From Actinomycetota bacterium (GTDB lineage: Bacteria > Actinomycetota > Actinomycetes > Propionibacteriales > Propionibacteriaceae), in contig JAIUOT010000009.1 of assembly GCA_020161015.1 (NCBI GenBank), forward strand, positions 1-64,000: 64,000 bases of DNA. Direction: 5' to 3'. Shown here piece by piece: positions 18,347-29,122 of this stretch (the stretch's first letter is position 1; every line of letters starts with the position of its first letter). The notes under the pieces were generated by a model. It searched no databases. It was not told the origin of the DNA and saw nothing but the letters and a program-made list of their open reading frames with translations. The position numbers and the translations under genes are program-made.

Positions 18347-19441
18347 TCAGCCCAGGCTGAGCCGGACGACCAGCCCCAGGTGGTCGGTGCCGGGCACGCG
18401 GATCGTGTGGTGGTCGAGCGTGCGGAACTCCCGCGAGACCAGCACGTGGTCGATCTGGATCAGCGGGGGGTACCACGCGTCGGCCGGGAAGGTCGGCTGC
18501 CAGCCGTGACCCGCCCCGGCGTCGGTGAGCCCCGTTCGCGCGCTCAGCTGTCGCAGCGTGAGGTGTTCTGCGGTGGCGTTGAGGTCGCCGGCCACCACCA
18601 GTGGGCCGGCGTCGTGCTTCAGCGCGAGGCGGGTGAGTGCGTCGGCGTCGCTCACCCACGCGTCCGCGCCGTACTCGGGGTTGACCGGGTGGGCGGCGAC
18701 GAGGGTGAACGGGTGGTCGGGAAGCTCCACGACGACGGCCAGGTTCGTGAACCGGGTGGCCGCGGCGTGCTCGGTGGCTGACAGCGGATACCGCGAGAGC
18801 ACGAGCGTGCCCCGCGAGTCGCCGATCCCCGTCTTTGGATCGTAGGGCTGCCCTGCGCTGCCCGCGCGGTACGGGAACATCTTCGCCCACGCCTTCTGGC
18901 CGAACACCTCCTCGTTCGCGGTGGTGACCTCGGCCAGCACGACGACGTCGGGACGGGCCTCGCGGACCTGCGTGGCCAGCGCGCGCAGGTCCGCCCTCCC
19001 GTAGTGCAGGTTCAGCTCGAGCACAGACACCGACGCCGATGGCGACGCCGCAGCGGTCGCCGGCGCCGGCAGGTAGGGCACCAGCATCGCGGTGTGCCAC
19101 GCCAGGCCCAGGGCGAGCGGGGCCGCGGCCAGACGTGTTCGGCCCCGCGCGCCGGCCAGCACGAGGACGAGGGCGACCAGCCACGCGACCCAGCCGTACG
19201 GTGCGAAGGACGCGGCCATCGCCAGCCACTCGTGCCGGGCCTGGAGTTCGGGCGCAACCGCCAGCAGCAGGAGCACCGCAGCGGGCGCAGCGCTCACCGC
19301 TGCGGCGACCAGCAGCGGGCGGACGCTGGCCGGAGGTACGGGGACCCGGGGCCCACCCGCCCGCGCGCGGCCGGTCCTGCCCGGACGCGCACCGCGCGGC
19401 GGCGTCCGTGGGGCCGGGGCGCGGCGGGCTGTCGGGGTCAC
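18347..19441 (-). CDS. Membrane-anchored endonuclease/exonuclease/phosphatase (EEP) family protein
   Basis: 364 residues. After a basic Pro/Arg-rich N-terminus come three membrane helices (about 40-120), then an EEP catalytic domain: LELNLHYGRADLRALA, VVVLAEVTTANEE (Mg-binding Glu), VVAGDLNATAEH (Asp/Asn) and the final IDHVLVSREF and GTDHLGLVVRL. Relatives include phospholipid- or DNA-acting phosphodiesterases outside the membrane; the substrate is not evident. The GTG start with CTGGAGCG upstream is preferred to the in-frame GTG/ATG codons that extend into the comEA promoter region. Confidence 0.8.
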   Translation of the reverse strand: MTPTARRAPAPRTPPRGARPGRTGRARAGGPRVPVPPASVRPLLVAAAVSAAPAAVLLLLAVAPELQARHEWLAMAASFAPYGWVAWLVALVLVLAGARGRTRLAAAPLALGLAWHTAMLVPYLPAPATAAASPSASVSVLELNLHYGRADLRALATQVREARPDVVVLAEVTTANEEVFGQKAWAKMFPYRAGSAGQPYDPKTGIGDSRGTLVLSRYPLSATEHAAATRFTNLAVVVELPDHPFTLVAAHPVNPEYGADAWVSDADALTRLALKHDAGPLVVAGDLNATAEHLTLRQLSARTGLTDAGAGHGWQPTFPADAWYPPLIQIDHVLVSREFRTLDHHTIRVPGTDHLGLVVRLSLG

Positions 19442-19508
19442 CGCTCCAGACTGGCAGCCCGGGGCAAGCCCGTCGTCGAGGCGTGCCGGGAGCAACCCGT
19501 GGAGGCGC

Positions 19509-19554
19509 CACCTGTGGACAACCCCGTGCCGGGACGGCTGGCTGTCCACAGGTG
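19509..19554. promoter_or_regulatory. Inverted repeat with two DnaA-box-like sites before comEA
   Basis: CACCTGTGGACA (19509-19520) and TGTCCACAGGTG (19543-19554) form a perfect 12-bp inverted repeat around 22 bases. The arms contain TGTGGACAA (perfect TTGTCCACA complement) and CTGTCCACA (8/9). It lies between the divergent EEP and comEA genes and could be a DnaA target or another regulator's operator. Confidence 0.4.
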
Positions 19555-19601
19555 TCCGGGCGGGGTGGAGCCCCCGGGGGCTCGCCCACGGATAGTGCGG
19601 C

Positions 19602-20555
19602 ATGAAGGTTGCGTCCGATCCCGTGCTGAGCGATGTCGTGAGGGAGCGTCTCGAGCTGCTCCTCGCGGAGGTGCGACCGCGCTACGCGCTTCCCGAGGCC
19701 GATCCCGCCGACGACCGTCCTTCAGGGCACCGTGACCGCGACCGGCCGGAGTGGGAGCCTGACAGCGCCGGTCCACCGGACCGGACCCCGGCCGACGTGG
19801 CGACCGACTCCCGCGCCGGCCCTCCCCGTCCACGGGAGCGGACGCGGCCCGGGTCGTCGGCGACGGAAGCGCAGGGGGCGGCCGTGGGCGAGCCGGGCAG
19901 CGCGTTGCGCACGATGGGGGTCCTGGCGGCCGGCGTGGGGCAGAAGGCGCTGTCGTTCACCCGCGAGCACCTGGCCGCGGTGGTCCTCGTCCTGGTGGTG
20001 GGCACGGGATGGACGGTGTACGGCCTGCTCCAGGCCCGGTCGACGCCGGTGGCGGTGGCCGCCGTGCCGACGGTCGTGGCCAGCCCGACGCCCACGCCGA
20101 GCGCGACCCCGCCGGAGGTGCTCGTTCACGTGCTGGGGGCGGTGCGCAGGCCGGGGTTGGTCCGCCTGCCGGAGGGCAGTCGCGTGGCCGACGCCATCGA
20201 CGCCGCGGGTGGGCTCTCCGGCTCGGCCGACCCCGGAGAGCTCAACCTGGCAGCCGTCGTCCCCGACGGTGTCCAGGTCGTCGTGGGGACGCGGTCGAAG
20301 CCGGGGGGAGAAGTCCGCGCGGCCGTCGGTGATGGCGGGGGCGGGACCTCCACGGGCTCCGGCACGGTCTCCCTGAACACCGCGACGCTCCAGCAACTCG
20401 ACACTCTCCCCGGGGTCGGGCCGGTGACCGCCCAGAAGATCCTCGACTGGCGGGCCGAGCACGGGCGGTTCACGGCGGTCACCGAGCTCCAGGAGGTCGA
20501 CGGGATCGGCCCGAAGACGTATGCCGACATCGCGCCGCACGTCCGGGTCCCGTGA
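19602..20555 (+). CDS. comEA: Competence protein ComEA (SLBB plus helix-hairpin-helix DNA receptor)
   Basis: 317 residues. A long hydrophilic, proline-rich cytoplasmic part (about 1-118) precedes one membrane helix (about 122-142). A Thr/Pro linker follows, then an SLBB domain (VLVHVLGAVRRPGLVRLPEG) and a C-terminal double helix-hairpin-helix (SLNTATLQQLDTLPGVGPV, VDGIGPKTYADIAPHV). In Gram-positive competence this binds incoming DNA outside the membrane and passes it to ComEC. comEC follows with a 35-base overlap. The N-terminal extension is long compared with Bacillus ComEA but usual in actinomycetes. Confidence 0.92.
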   Translation: MKVASDPVLSDVVRERLELLLAEVRPRYALPEADPADDRPSGHRDRDRPEWEPDSAGPPDRTPADVATDSRAGPPRPRERTRPGSSATEAQGAAVGEPGSALRTMGVLAAGVGQKALSFTREHLAAVVLVLVVGTGWTVYGLLQARSTPVAVAAVPTVVASPTPTPSATPPEVLVHVLGAVRRPGLVRLPEGSRVADAIDAAGGLSGSADPGELNLAAVVPDGVQVVVGTRSKPGGEVRAAVGDGGGGTSTGSGTVSLNTATLQQLDTLPGVGPVTAQKILDWRAEHGRFTAVTELQEVDGIGPKTYADIAPHVRVP

Positions 20556-22920
20556 CCGGGAGGCCGGTCGGGGCCGCGCCCAGGCTGTTGGCCCGCCCGC
20601 GGAGGGGGAGCGCACCGACTGGCGTCCCCCGTTGCTCGCTGCTGCCGCCTGGGCGGGCTCCTGGGCGGGCACCTCCGCGCAACCCTGGTTCGTCGCCGCC
20701 GGCGCGGCGGCCGGGGCGGTCCTCGTCGTCGTCGCCGGGTGGCGGCGCAGCCTGCTTCCGGCCGCGATCGCCCTCGTGCTCGTCGCCACGTCGGGACTCG
20801 CCGTCGCCAGGGCGTGGGCGTCCGCCACCGGCCCGGTCGCGGCGTGGGCCGCCGAGGGGGCGGTGGTGGAGGTGCAGGCGCAGGTCGCCGGTGGTCGCGT
20901 GTCGGACCGAGGGCCGGGCGGGCCGGTCTGGTCCGCCGACGCCACCCTCGACCGGGTCGCGGGGCGCGGGGCGGCGTGGGACACCGGCGCCACCGTGCGG
21001 TTGTCCGCCTCCGGCGGCCTGCGCGACGCGTGGTCGCATCTGGCGCCGGGCTCGACGGTCCGCGGCGTCGTGCGGCTGAGCCCTGCCGGTGCGGGGCAGC
21101 ACGCCAGCGCGTGGGCGAGTGTCCGGACGCCGCCGGAGGTCGTCGCCGCGCCCGGCCCCGTGGACGCCGCCGTGACCCGGGTGCGGCAGGGCCTCCGCGA
21201 GGCCGTCGCGGGCCTGCCGGAGGGCCCGCGGGCCCTCGTCCCGGCGCTGGTGGTCGGCGACACCGACGCCATGACCCCGGAGCTGCAGGACCAGTTCCGT
21301 GCGACCGGGCTGACCCACCTCACCGCGGTCTCCGGGGCGAACCTCACCCTCATGCTGGCGGCGATGCTGTGGCTGGCCTCCCGATTGGGCGTCACCGGGT
21401 GGTGGCGGCGCGGCGTCGTGCTGGTGGGCGTGGTGGCCTTCGTGCTGCTGTGCCGGGCCGAGCCGAGCGTGCTGCGCGCTGCGGCGATGGGGGTGGTCGG
21501 GCTGGCGGCCCTCGGCCTGGGCGGCGCCCGGCGCGGACTGCGCTTCCTCTCCTGGGCCGTCGTCGGGCTGGTCCTGGTTGACCCGTGGCTGTGCCGGTCG
21601 ACCGGCTTCGTCCTGTCGGTGTTCGCCAGCGCCGGGATCATCCTGTGGGCGCGGCGGTGGGCGTCGGCGCTGGCGGCGTGGCTGCCCGGGTGGCTGGCGG
21701 AGGCGGTGGCCGTCCCGGTGGCTGCCCAGCTGGCCACGCAGCCGGTCGTCACCGCCATCTCGGGCCAGGTCAGCCTGGCCGGTGTCGCGGCCAACCTGGT
21801 GGCGGCACCCCTCGTCGGGCCGGGCACGGTCCTCGGCTTCGCTGCCGCTGCGCTGTCGGTGCCGGTCCCTGCGCTGGCGGCGGTGGCCGGATGGGCGGCC
21901 GGCGGGTTCGCGCAGGCGCTGTGCTGGATCGCCGCGGTCGGCAGCGCCCTCCCCGGCGCCGTCCTGACCTGGCCGGAGGGCTCGGTGGGGCTGGGCGTCC
22001 TGGCCGCGTGCTGCGTCGTGGCCGTCGTGGCGCTGCCGCTGGTGTGGCGCCGTCCGGTGCTCGCCGTCCTTCTCGCGCTCGCGATGACCGCCGCGCTCCT
22101 GGCGCCGGTCACGGCCCCCGGCTGGCCGCCACCGGCCTGGCAGGTGGTCAGCTGCGACGTCGGACAGGGCGACGCGACGGTCATCGCCACCGGCCCGGGG
22201 CAGGCCATCGTGGTCGACACCGGCCCCGACCCGGGGCCGGTGGACCGGTGCCTCGACCAGCTCCGGGTCAGCGAGGTGGCCTGGCTGGTGCTCACCCACC
22301 TGCACGCCGACCACGTCGGCGGGGTCGCGGGTGTCACCTCCGGGCGCAGGGTGGACCGGCTGCTCTACTCCGGGATCCAGGAGCCCGCCGCCAACTGGCG
22401 CAGGGTGGACGCTGCCCTGCCCGGCGTCCCGCGGACGGTGGCCGTTCCCGGGTTGGTCGTCGGGGCCGGCGACGTCCGCCTCGCCGTGCTCTCGGTGCGC
22501 CCCTACGCGGCCGGGCCGGCGGGGGAGGAGGCTGCCGACCAGAACGACAGCGCCGAGCAGAACGACAGCTCCGTGCTGATGCGGGTCACCACCGGCTCGC
22601 TGCGCATCGTCCTTGCCGGCGACCTGGAGGAAGCCGGCCAGAGCCACGCGGTGGCGACCGTGCCGGAGTGGGCGGCCGAGGTCCTCCTGGTGCCCCACCA
22701 CGGCTCGGGGCACCAGTTGCCGGCCTTCCTCGCGGGGGTGGGGGAGAGCGTCGCCCTGGTCAGCGTCGGTCGTGACAACGACTACGGGCACCCCGCCCGC
22801 CGCACGGTGTCCGCGGTGGAAGCGGGCGGCGCCCGGATCTACCGCACCGACCTGAACGGGTCGATCGCGGTCCGCCGGGCCGGTCCGACGCTGGAGGTCA
22901 CCACCCAGCGGGGCGGGTGA
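20521..22920 (+). CDS. comEC: ComEC/Rec2 DNA-uptake channel protein
   Basis: 799 residues. Two or three N-terminal helices and an OB-like extracellular domain (about 90-210) precede the Competence membrane domain with TGLTHLTAVSGANLTLML (about 260-277). A C-terminal metallo-beta-lactamase-like domain follows with VVSCDVGQGDATVIATG, LTHLHADHVGG and LLVPHHGSG. Known role: the channel for single-stranded DNA during transformation, with the beta-lactamase-like domain proposed to degrade the other strand. It overlaps comEA by 35 bases. No pilus genes are in this window, so competence itself cannot be judged here. Confidence 0.93.
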   Translation: MPTSRRTSGSRDREAGRGRAQAVGPPAEGERTDWRPPLLAAAAWAGSWAGTSAQPWFVAAGAAAGAVLVVVAGWRRSLLPAAIALVLVATSGLAVARAWASATGPVAAWAAEGAVVEVQAQVAGGRVSDRGPGGPVWSADATLDRVAGRGAAWDTGATVRLSASGGLRDAWSHLAPGSTVRGVVRLSPAGAGQHASAWASVRTPPEVVAAPGPVDAAVTRVRQGLREAVAGLPEGPRALVPALVVGDTDAMTPELQDQFRATGLTHLTAVSGANLTLMLAAMLWLASRLGVTGWWRRGVVLVGVVAFVLLCRAEPSVLRAAAMGVVGLAALGLGGARRGLRFLSWAVVGLVLVDPWLCRSTGFVLSVFASAGIILWARRWASALAAWLPGWLAEAVAVPVAAQLATQPVVTAISGQVSLAGVAANLVAAPLVGPGTVLGFAAAALSVPVPALAAVAGWAAGGFAQALCWIAAVGSALPGAVLTWPEGSVGLGVLAACCVVAVVALPLVWRRPVLAVLLALAMTAALLAPVTAPGWPPPAWQVVSCDVGQGDATVIATGPGQAIVVDTGPDPGPVDRCLDQLRVSEVAWLVLTHLHADHVGGVAGVTSGRRVDRLLYSGIQEPAANWRRVDAALPGVPRTVAVPGLVVGAGDVRLAVLSVRPYAAGPAGEEAADQNDSAEQNDSSVLMRVTTGSLRIVLAGDLEEAGQSHAVATVPEWAAEVLLVPHHGSGHQLPAFLAGVGESVALVSVGRDNDYGHPARRTVSAVEAGGARIYRTDLNGSIAVRRAGPTLEVTTQRGG

Positions 22921-22953
22921 GCCGAGGGGGGAGGCGGCTGGCATGCTAGGCCC

Positions 22954-23934
22954 GTGGATGAGACGAGCCCGTTCGGGCGGGCGCTGCTGGTCACCGGGCC
23001 CGAGGCGCTGCTGGCCGAACGAGCGGTGTCCGGCTTCGTGTCCCGCGCCGTCTCCGAACGGCCGGACGCCGCCATCACCCGCGTGGAGGCCTCGGCGCTG
23101 GATGCCGGGTCGCTGGCCGAGGCCGCGGGCGGGTCGCTCTTCGCGTCCGCCACCGTCCTCGTCGTCACCGAGCTCGCCGAGCTGCCCGCCGACCTGGCCG
23201 ACCAGGTGGTTGCTCTGGCCGAAGACCCCGGTCCCGACCTGGCGCTCGCCCTCGTCCACTCCGGCGGCAACAAGGGCAAGGCCCTGCTCGACCGGCTGCG
23301 CAAGCTCCGGCTCGAGGTGGCCGACCACCCCTCGATCAAGCCGTGGGAGCTGCCGCAGTTCGTGGCAGCAGAGGCCCGCCGGCTGGGCGGCCGTGCGGAC
23401 GCCGCCAGCGCCGCGGTGCTCGTCGAGGCAGTCGGCACCGACACCCGGTCGCTCGCCGCCGCCGTCCGTCAACTGCTCGACGACTCGGCCGACGGCCTGG
23501 TCACGGAGGCAGCGGTGCGGCGCTACTTCGGCGGACGGGCGGAGGTGACCAGCTTCGCCGTGGCCGACGACACCCTCAGCGGGCGCAGCGACGGTGCCCT
23601 GGCCAAGCTCCGGTGGGCGCTGTCGACGGGCGTCGCCCCCGTGCTCATCACCAGCGCGCTGTCCAGCAACCTGCGCAGCCTCGGCCGGTACCTGGAGGGC
23701 CGTGACGCCCGCCTCCGCGACGCCGACCTGGCCCGTGCGATCGGGGTGCCGCCATGGAAGCTGAAGGACCTGTCCCGGCTCGCGCGGGACTGGAGCCCGG
23801 CCGGCATTGCCCGCGCCATCCAGTCCGTCGCCGTCGCCGACGCCGCGGTGAAGGGCGCGGCCAGCGACCCGGGCTTCGCGCTCGAGCAGGTGGTGCTCAC
23901 CGTCATCGGGTGCCGCACGCGCGAGCGGCGCTGA
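22954..23934 (+). CDS. holA: DNA polymerase III delta subunit (clamp loader)
   Basis: 326 residues. HolA opens the beta clamp within the clamp-loader complex. The usual features are the N-terminal ALLVTGPEALLAERAVSGF, the AAA-like domain, the linker with IKPWELPQFVAAEARRLG, and the C-terminal collar region with KLRWALSTGVAPVLITSALSSNLRSLGR (part APVLITSALSSNLRSLGRYL). The GTG start is chosen since CATGCT (22942-22947) places transcription start at this codon; an ATG four bases on is out of frame. Its position between comEC and rpsT is the standard bacterial arrangement. Confidence 0.93.
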   Translation: MDETSPFGRALLVTGPEALLAERAVSGFVSRAVSERPDAAITRVEASALDAGSLAEAAGGSLFASATVLVVTELAELPADLADQVVALAEDPGPDLALALVHSGGNKGKALLDRLRKLRLEVADHPSIKPWELPQFVAAEARRLGGRADAASAAVLVEAVGTDTRSLAAAVRQLLDDSADGLVTEAAVRRYFGGRAEVTSFAVADDTLSGRSDGALAKLRWALSTGVAPVLITSALSSNLRSLGRYLEGRDARLRDADLARAIGVPPWKLKDLSRLARDWSPAGIARAIQSVAVADAAVKGAASDPGFALEQVVLTVIGCRTRERR

Positions 23935-23959
23935 CCGGCCGGTAGGAGACCTCAGGGAA

Positions 23960-23997
23960 CGACAGACGCCGCCCGGTCTCCCGGGCGGCGTCTGTCG
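23960..23997. terminator. Bidirectional terminator between holA and rpsT
   Basis: A perfect 17-bp stem (arms 23960-23976 and 23981-23997, core GACGCCGCCCGG/CCGGGCGGCGTC) with loop TCTC lies between the two convergent stop codons. No long T run follows on either side. Confidence 0.8.
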
Positions 23998-24004
23998 AGG
24001 AAGT

Positions 24005-24265
24005 TCAGAGAGCGGCGGCCTTCGTGGCGATCGCCGACTTGCGGTTCGCGGCCTGGTTCTTGTGGATGACGCCCTTGGTGACGGCCTTGTCCAGCGCGCG
24101 CGTCGCGGTCTTCGCGAGGTCCTGCGCCTTGGCGGTGTCGCCCTCGGCCACGGCCTCGTTGAACTTGCGGACGTGGGTACGCAGGCTCGACTTGACGGCC
24201 TTGTTCCGCAGCCTGGCCTTCTCGTTGGTCAGGATCCGCTTCTTCTGAGACTTGATGTTCGCCAC
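24005..24265 (-). CDS. rpsT: 30S ribosomal protein S20
   Basis: 86 residues, basic and fully helical as expected of S20, which binds the 5' domain and helix 44 of 16S rRNA. It begins [20 protein letters not shown] and has the conserved [13 protein letters not shown] and [13 protein letters not shown]. The GTG start with AAAAGGG upstream is chosen; the extension to 24310 would add residues never seen in S20. It is convergent with holA. Confidence 0.97.
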   Translation of the reverse strand: MANIKSQKKRILTNEKARLRNKAVKSSLRTHVRKFNEAVAEGDTAKAQDLAKTATRALDKAVTKGVIHKNQAANRKSAIATKAAAL

Positions 24266-24479
24266 CGGGCTTGCCCTTTTCGCAGGTGTGTGCTGGTCGT
24301 CGCGCCGCACGGGACGCGACTTCGCACTCTATCAGCGACCGTAGCCGGGCCTCAAATCGTCGTCCCGCGCCTCCCCGGCGGCGGCCGCACCGGCGTCCAG
24401 GGCCGGACGGGGGTGCCGTCCGGCGGTGGCGTCCCGTCCGGTATCGTGTGCTGGCTGTCCCGTTGACCGAAGAAAGCGC

Positions 24480-26315
<1,836 letters not shown>

Positions 26316-26316
26316 G

Positions 26317-26892
26317 TCAGCGCAGGTCCAGGCGCATCACCACCCGCGGGAACCCGGCCAGCACGGACGTGGTGGCCGACGCCGGGACGAAGCCCGCGTC
26401 CTCGAACAGCTTCCGGGTGCCGACGTAGGCCATCGTCAGGTCCACCCGCCGTCCGCCGTTGTCGACCGGGTACCCCTCGATCGCCGGCGCGCCGTGGTCG
26501 CGGGCGAACGCGACCGCCCCGTCGAGGAGGGCGTGCGTGATGCCCTGCTTCCGGTGGCCCGGACGCACCCGGAAGCACCAGACGGACCAGACGTCGAGGT
26601 CGTCGACGTGCGGGATGCGCCGGTTGGTGGCAAAGCTCGTGTCCGCCCGCGGGTGGACGGCCGCCCAGCCGACCACCTCCCCGTCCCGGTAGGCGAGCAC
26701 GCCGGGTGGCGGGTCGAGGGCGCAGAGTTGCTCCACCCGCTCCCCGCGGGCGGGGCCGGTGAGGGACCGGTTCTCCGCGCTCGAGCGCAGCCGGTAGCTC
26801 AGGCACCAGCAGACGCTCGCGTCGGGACGGCGCGGGCCGAGGACCGCGGCCACGTCCGGGAAGGACGTGGCCGGACGCACCAGGAGGCTCAT
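26317..26892 (-). CDS. GNAT-family N-acetyltransferase
   Basis: 191 residues. The acetyl-CoA-binding core is seen as WSVWCFRVRPGHRKQGITHALLDGAVAFA (pyrophosphate loop RPGHRKQGITHALL), followed by GAPAIEGYPVDNG and GTRKLFEDAGFVP. The N-terminus SVCWCLSYRLRSSAEN resembles actinobacterial acetyltransferases of unknown substrate. The ATG at 26892 is used; CACGAT placed 7 bases upstream on the minus strand could start a leaderless transcript. It converges on lepA with one base between stops and is divergent from the phosphorylase gene. Confidence 0.8.
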   Translation of the reverse strand: MSLLVRPATSFPDVAAVLGPRRPDASVCWCLSYRLRSSAENRSLTGPARGERVEQLCALDPPPGVLAYRDGEVVGWAAVHPRADTSFATNRRIPHVDDLDVWSVWCFRVRPGHRKQGITHALLDGAVAFARDHGAPAIEGYPVDNGGRRVDLTMAYVGTRKLFEDAGFVPASATTSVLAGFPRVVMRLDLR

Positions 26893-26940
26893 GACGGCAT
26901 CGTGACACTCCTCGCCGACATTCTGCGGGTCCGGGCGGTC

Positions 26941-26946
26941 TAGGCT
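26941..26946 (+). promoter_or_regulatory. -10 hexamer TAGGCT, leaderless
   Basis: TAGGCT ends 8 bases before the ATG at 26954, so the phosphorylase message probably starts at or one base before its start codon. Confidence 0.55.
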
Positions 26947-26953
26947 CTTCGCC

Positions 26954-27769
26954 ATGGACGCGGAGATCGGCATCATCGGCGGCAGCGGGTTCTACGAGTT
27001 CCTGCACAACGCGACCACCGTCCTGCCCACGACACCGTTCGGATCGCCCAGCGCGCCGATCACGGTCGGTGAGGTGGCCGGACGTCGGGTCGCCTTCGTG
27101 CCCCGCCACGGGCAACGGCACCAGTTCCCGCCGCACCGGGTGAACTACCGGGCGAACCTGTGGGCGCTGCGCAGCGTCGGCGTCCGCCAGGTGCTGGCAC
27201 CGGCGGCGGTCGGCTCGCTGAAGGCCAAGTTCGGCCCCGGCACGTTCGTCGTCCCCGACCAGGTGATCGACCGCACGTGGGGCCGGAAGCACACCGTCTA
27301 CTCGGCCAAGGGCAAGGTCGTGCACGTGGGCTTCGCCGACCCGTACTGCCCGCGCGGACGCGCGGCCGTCCTCGCTGCGGCCGACGCCGACGTGCAGCCG
27401 GTGGACGGCGGGACGCTGGTCGTCATCAACGGGCCGAGGTTCTCCACGCGCGCGGAGTCGCGGATGCACGCCGCGCTGGGCGGCACGGTGGTCGGCATGA
27501 CCGGGGTGCCGGAGGCGTCCGTCGCCCGGGAACTGGCCATGTGCTACTCCACGGTCTGCCTGGTCACCGACCACGACGCGGGCGTCGACGGGGGTGACGC
27601 CGTCACCCACCACGCCGTGCTCGCGCAGTTCGCCGGCAACATCGAGCGGATGAAGGCGCTGCTCACCCGGGCCATCGCCGGGCTCCCGGCGTACGAGCCG
27701 GACGCGGCGGCGACCTGTTCCTGCCGGCACGCGCTGGACGGCCAGGAGCTGCCGTTCGAGCTTCCCTGA
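26954..27769 (+). CDS. S-methyl-5'-thioadenosine/-inosine phosphorylase-like nucleoside phosphorylase
   Basis: 271 residues. Purine nucleoside phosphorylase family 2: phosphate-binding GIIGGSGFYEF, RHGQRHQFPPHRVNYRANLWAL (part RHGQRHQFPPHRVNYRAN) and the substrate region INGPRFSTRAESRM, GGTVVGMTGVPEASVARELA and TDHDAG. Family members phosphorolyse methylthioadenosine or methylthioinosine in methionine salvage. TDHDAG fits the MTA/MTI phosphorylase group, but the exact base is not decided. It is followed 8 bases later by hemW, so the two are probably cotranscribed. Confidence 0.85.
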   Translation: MDAEIGIIGGSGFYEFLHNATTVLPTTPFGSPSAPITVGEVAGRRVAFVPRHGQRHQFPPHRVNYRANLWALRSVGVRQVLAPAAVGSLKAKFGPGTFVVPDQVIDRTWGRKHTVYSAKGKVVHVGFADPYCPRGRAAVLAAADADVQPVDGGTLVVINGPRFSTRAESRMHAALGGTVVGMTGVPEASVARELAMCYSTVCLVTDHDAGVDGGDAVTHHAVLAQFAGNIERMKALLTRAIAGLPAYEPDAAATCSCRHALDGQELPFELP

Positions 27770-27776
27770 GGCGCGC

Positions 27777-28991
27777 GTGCCGTCCACGCCACCCGAGGGT
27801 GAGGCCGCTCCGGCGGACGGGAGCCTGCCCCGCTCCGCGCTGGCCGGCGCGGAGGAGCGCGGGCTGAGCCTGTACGTCCACGTCCCCTACTGCACCTCGC
27901 GCTGCGGGTACTGCGACTTCAACACCTACACCGCTGCGGAGCTCGGCGCGGCGCCGGGGGCGAGCCAGGAGGCCTACCTCGCAGCGGTCGAGGCAGAACT
28001 CGACCTCGCGCGCGCCGTCCTCGGGGCGGACCCGCGGCCGGTGCAGAGCGTCTTCTTCGGGGGCGGGACGCCGACCCTCCTGCCCGCGGGGGAGCTCGCC
28101 GGCCTCCTGGGGGCGATCCGACGCCGCTTCCCGCTCGCGCCAGCCGCGGAGGTGACCACGGAGGCCAACCCCGAGTCCGTCGACCGCCGTTACCTCGACA
28201 CGCTGGTGGCGGCAGGCTTCACGCGGCTGTCGCTGGGCATGCAGTCCTCGCGCCCGGGGGTGCTCGCCGTTCTCGACCGGCGCCACACCCCGGGTCGGGT
28301 GGGCGCCGTGGTGCACGCGGCCCGCGCCGCCGGGTTCGGCTCGGTGAGCCTCGACCTGATCTACGGCAGCCCGACCGAGACCCTCGAGGACTGGAGGGCG
28401 AGCCTGGAGGCCGCCCTCGCCCTGGCGCCGGACCACGTGAGCGCCTACTCGCTGATCGTCGAGCCGGGCACCCGCCTGGCCGCACGGATCGCGCGCGGCG
28501 AGCTCCCCGGGACCGACGACGACCTGCACGCCGACTGCTACCTGCTGGCCGAGGAGCTGCTCACCGCCCGGGGCTTCGCCGCCTACGAGGTGAGCAACTG
28601 GGCGCGTCCGGGACAGGAGTGCCGGCACAACCTCGCCTACTGGGTGGGTGACGACTGGTGGGGCGCCGGTCCCGGCGCCCACTCTCACGTCGGCGGTGTG
28701 CGCTGGTGGAACGTCCGCCACCCCCGTGACTACACCGCCCGCCTGGCGGCCGGGACCTCGCCGGCCCAGGCACGGGAGGTGCTCACGCCGGAGCAGCGGA
28801 GGGTGGAGCGCGTCCTGCTCGAACTCCGTCTGGCCCAGGGGCTGCCCCTGGACGTCCTGAGCGCCTCCGAACGCGCTCGCGTGCCCGCCCTGGCCGGCGA
28901 CGGCACGGTGGACGTGGCGGACGGCCGCCTGCGGCCGACCCTGGCGGGGCGCCTGCTGGCGGACGCGGTGATCCGCGACCTGCTCGACTGA
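27777..28991 (+). CDS. hemW: Heme chaperone HemW (radical SAM, coproporphyrinogen oxidase-like)
   Basis: 404 residues. The radical-SAM cluster motif is CTSRCGYCDF, i.e. CxxxCxxC followed by xF as in HemW; the extra cysteine of true HemN is absent. GGGTPTLLP, TTEANPESVD, SLGMQSS and the C-terminal HemN_C region AREVLTPEQRRVERVLLELR support the call. HemW delivers heme to respiratory enzymes rather than oxidising coproporphyrinogen. The order lepA-hemW-hrcA is a widespread actinobacterial arrangement; here the liv operon and several other genes separate hemW from hrcA. Confidence 0.9.
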   Translation: MPSTPPEGEAAPADGSLPRSALAGAEERGLSLYVHVPYCTSRCGYCDFNTYTAAELGAAPGASQEAYLAAVEAELDLARAVLGADPRPVQSVFFGGGTPTLLPAGELAGLLGAIRRRFPLAPAAEVTTEANPESVDRRYLDTLVAAGFTRLSLGMQSSRPGVLAVLDRRHTPGRVGAVVHAARAAGFGSVSLDLIYGSPTETLEDWRASLEAALALAPDHVSAYSLIVEPGTRLAARIARGELPGTDDDLHADCYLLAEELLTARGFAAYEVSNWARPGQECRHNLAYWVGDDWWGAGPGAHSHVGGVRWWNVRHPRDYTARLAAGTSPAQAREVLTPEQRRVERVLLELRLAQGLPLDVLSASERARVPALAGDGTVDVADGRLRPTLAGRLLADAVIRDLLD

Positions 28992-29069
28992 GCGTCGGCC
29001 GGGCTCGCGGGACCGCCCTCCCGGGCACTTTCTGCAAGCGATCCCACCTTGCGCGACGAGCGCTGGAGT

Positions 29070-29122
29070 ACAACGATTCGGTAACACCGAAGGACACAAC
29101 GGTTCTGTAACAAAGTTGAGAC
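29070..29122. promoter_or_regulatory. GlnR-like boxes / 17-bp direct repeats before livJ
   Basis: ACAACGATTCGGTAACA (29070-29086) and ACAACGGTTCTGTAACA (29096-29112) agree at 15 of 17 positions with a 26-bp period. Within each, 5-mers recur every 11 bp (ACAAC-n6-GTAAC). The second continues as GTAAC-n6-GAGAC, close to the actinobacterial GlnR pattern GTnAC-n6-GaAAC. The region is notably A/T-richer than its surroundings. Confidence 0.45.

Noticed and set aside
20479-23472. A 997-codon open frame on the minus strand opposite comEC and holA
   Set aside because: It is a composition shadow of 70% GC coding DNA: long runs of Arg/Pro/Gly/Ala without any family motif, opposite clearly conserved genes. 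The same applies to the long frames at 3358-5796 (N-terminal part), 22337, 53119-55683 (upstream of the ChaB start) and 55848-58745.
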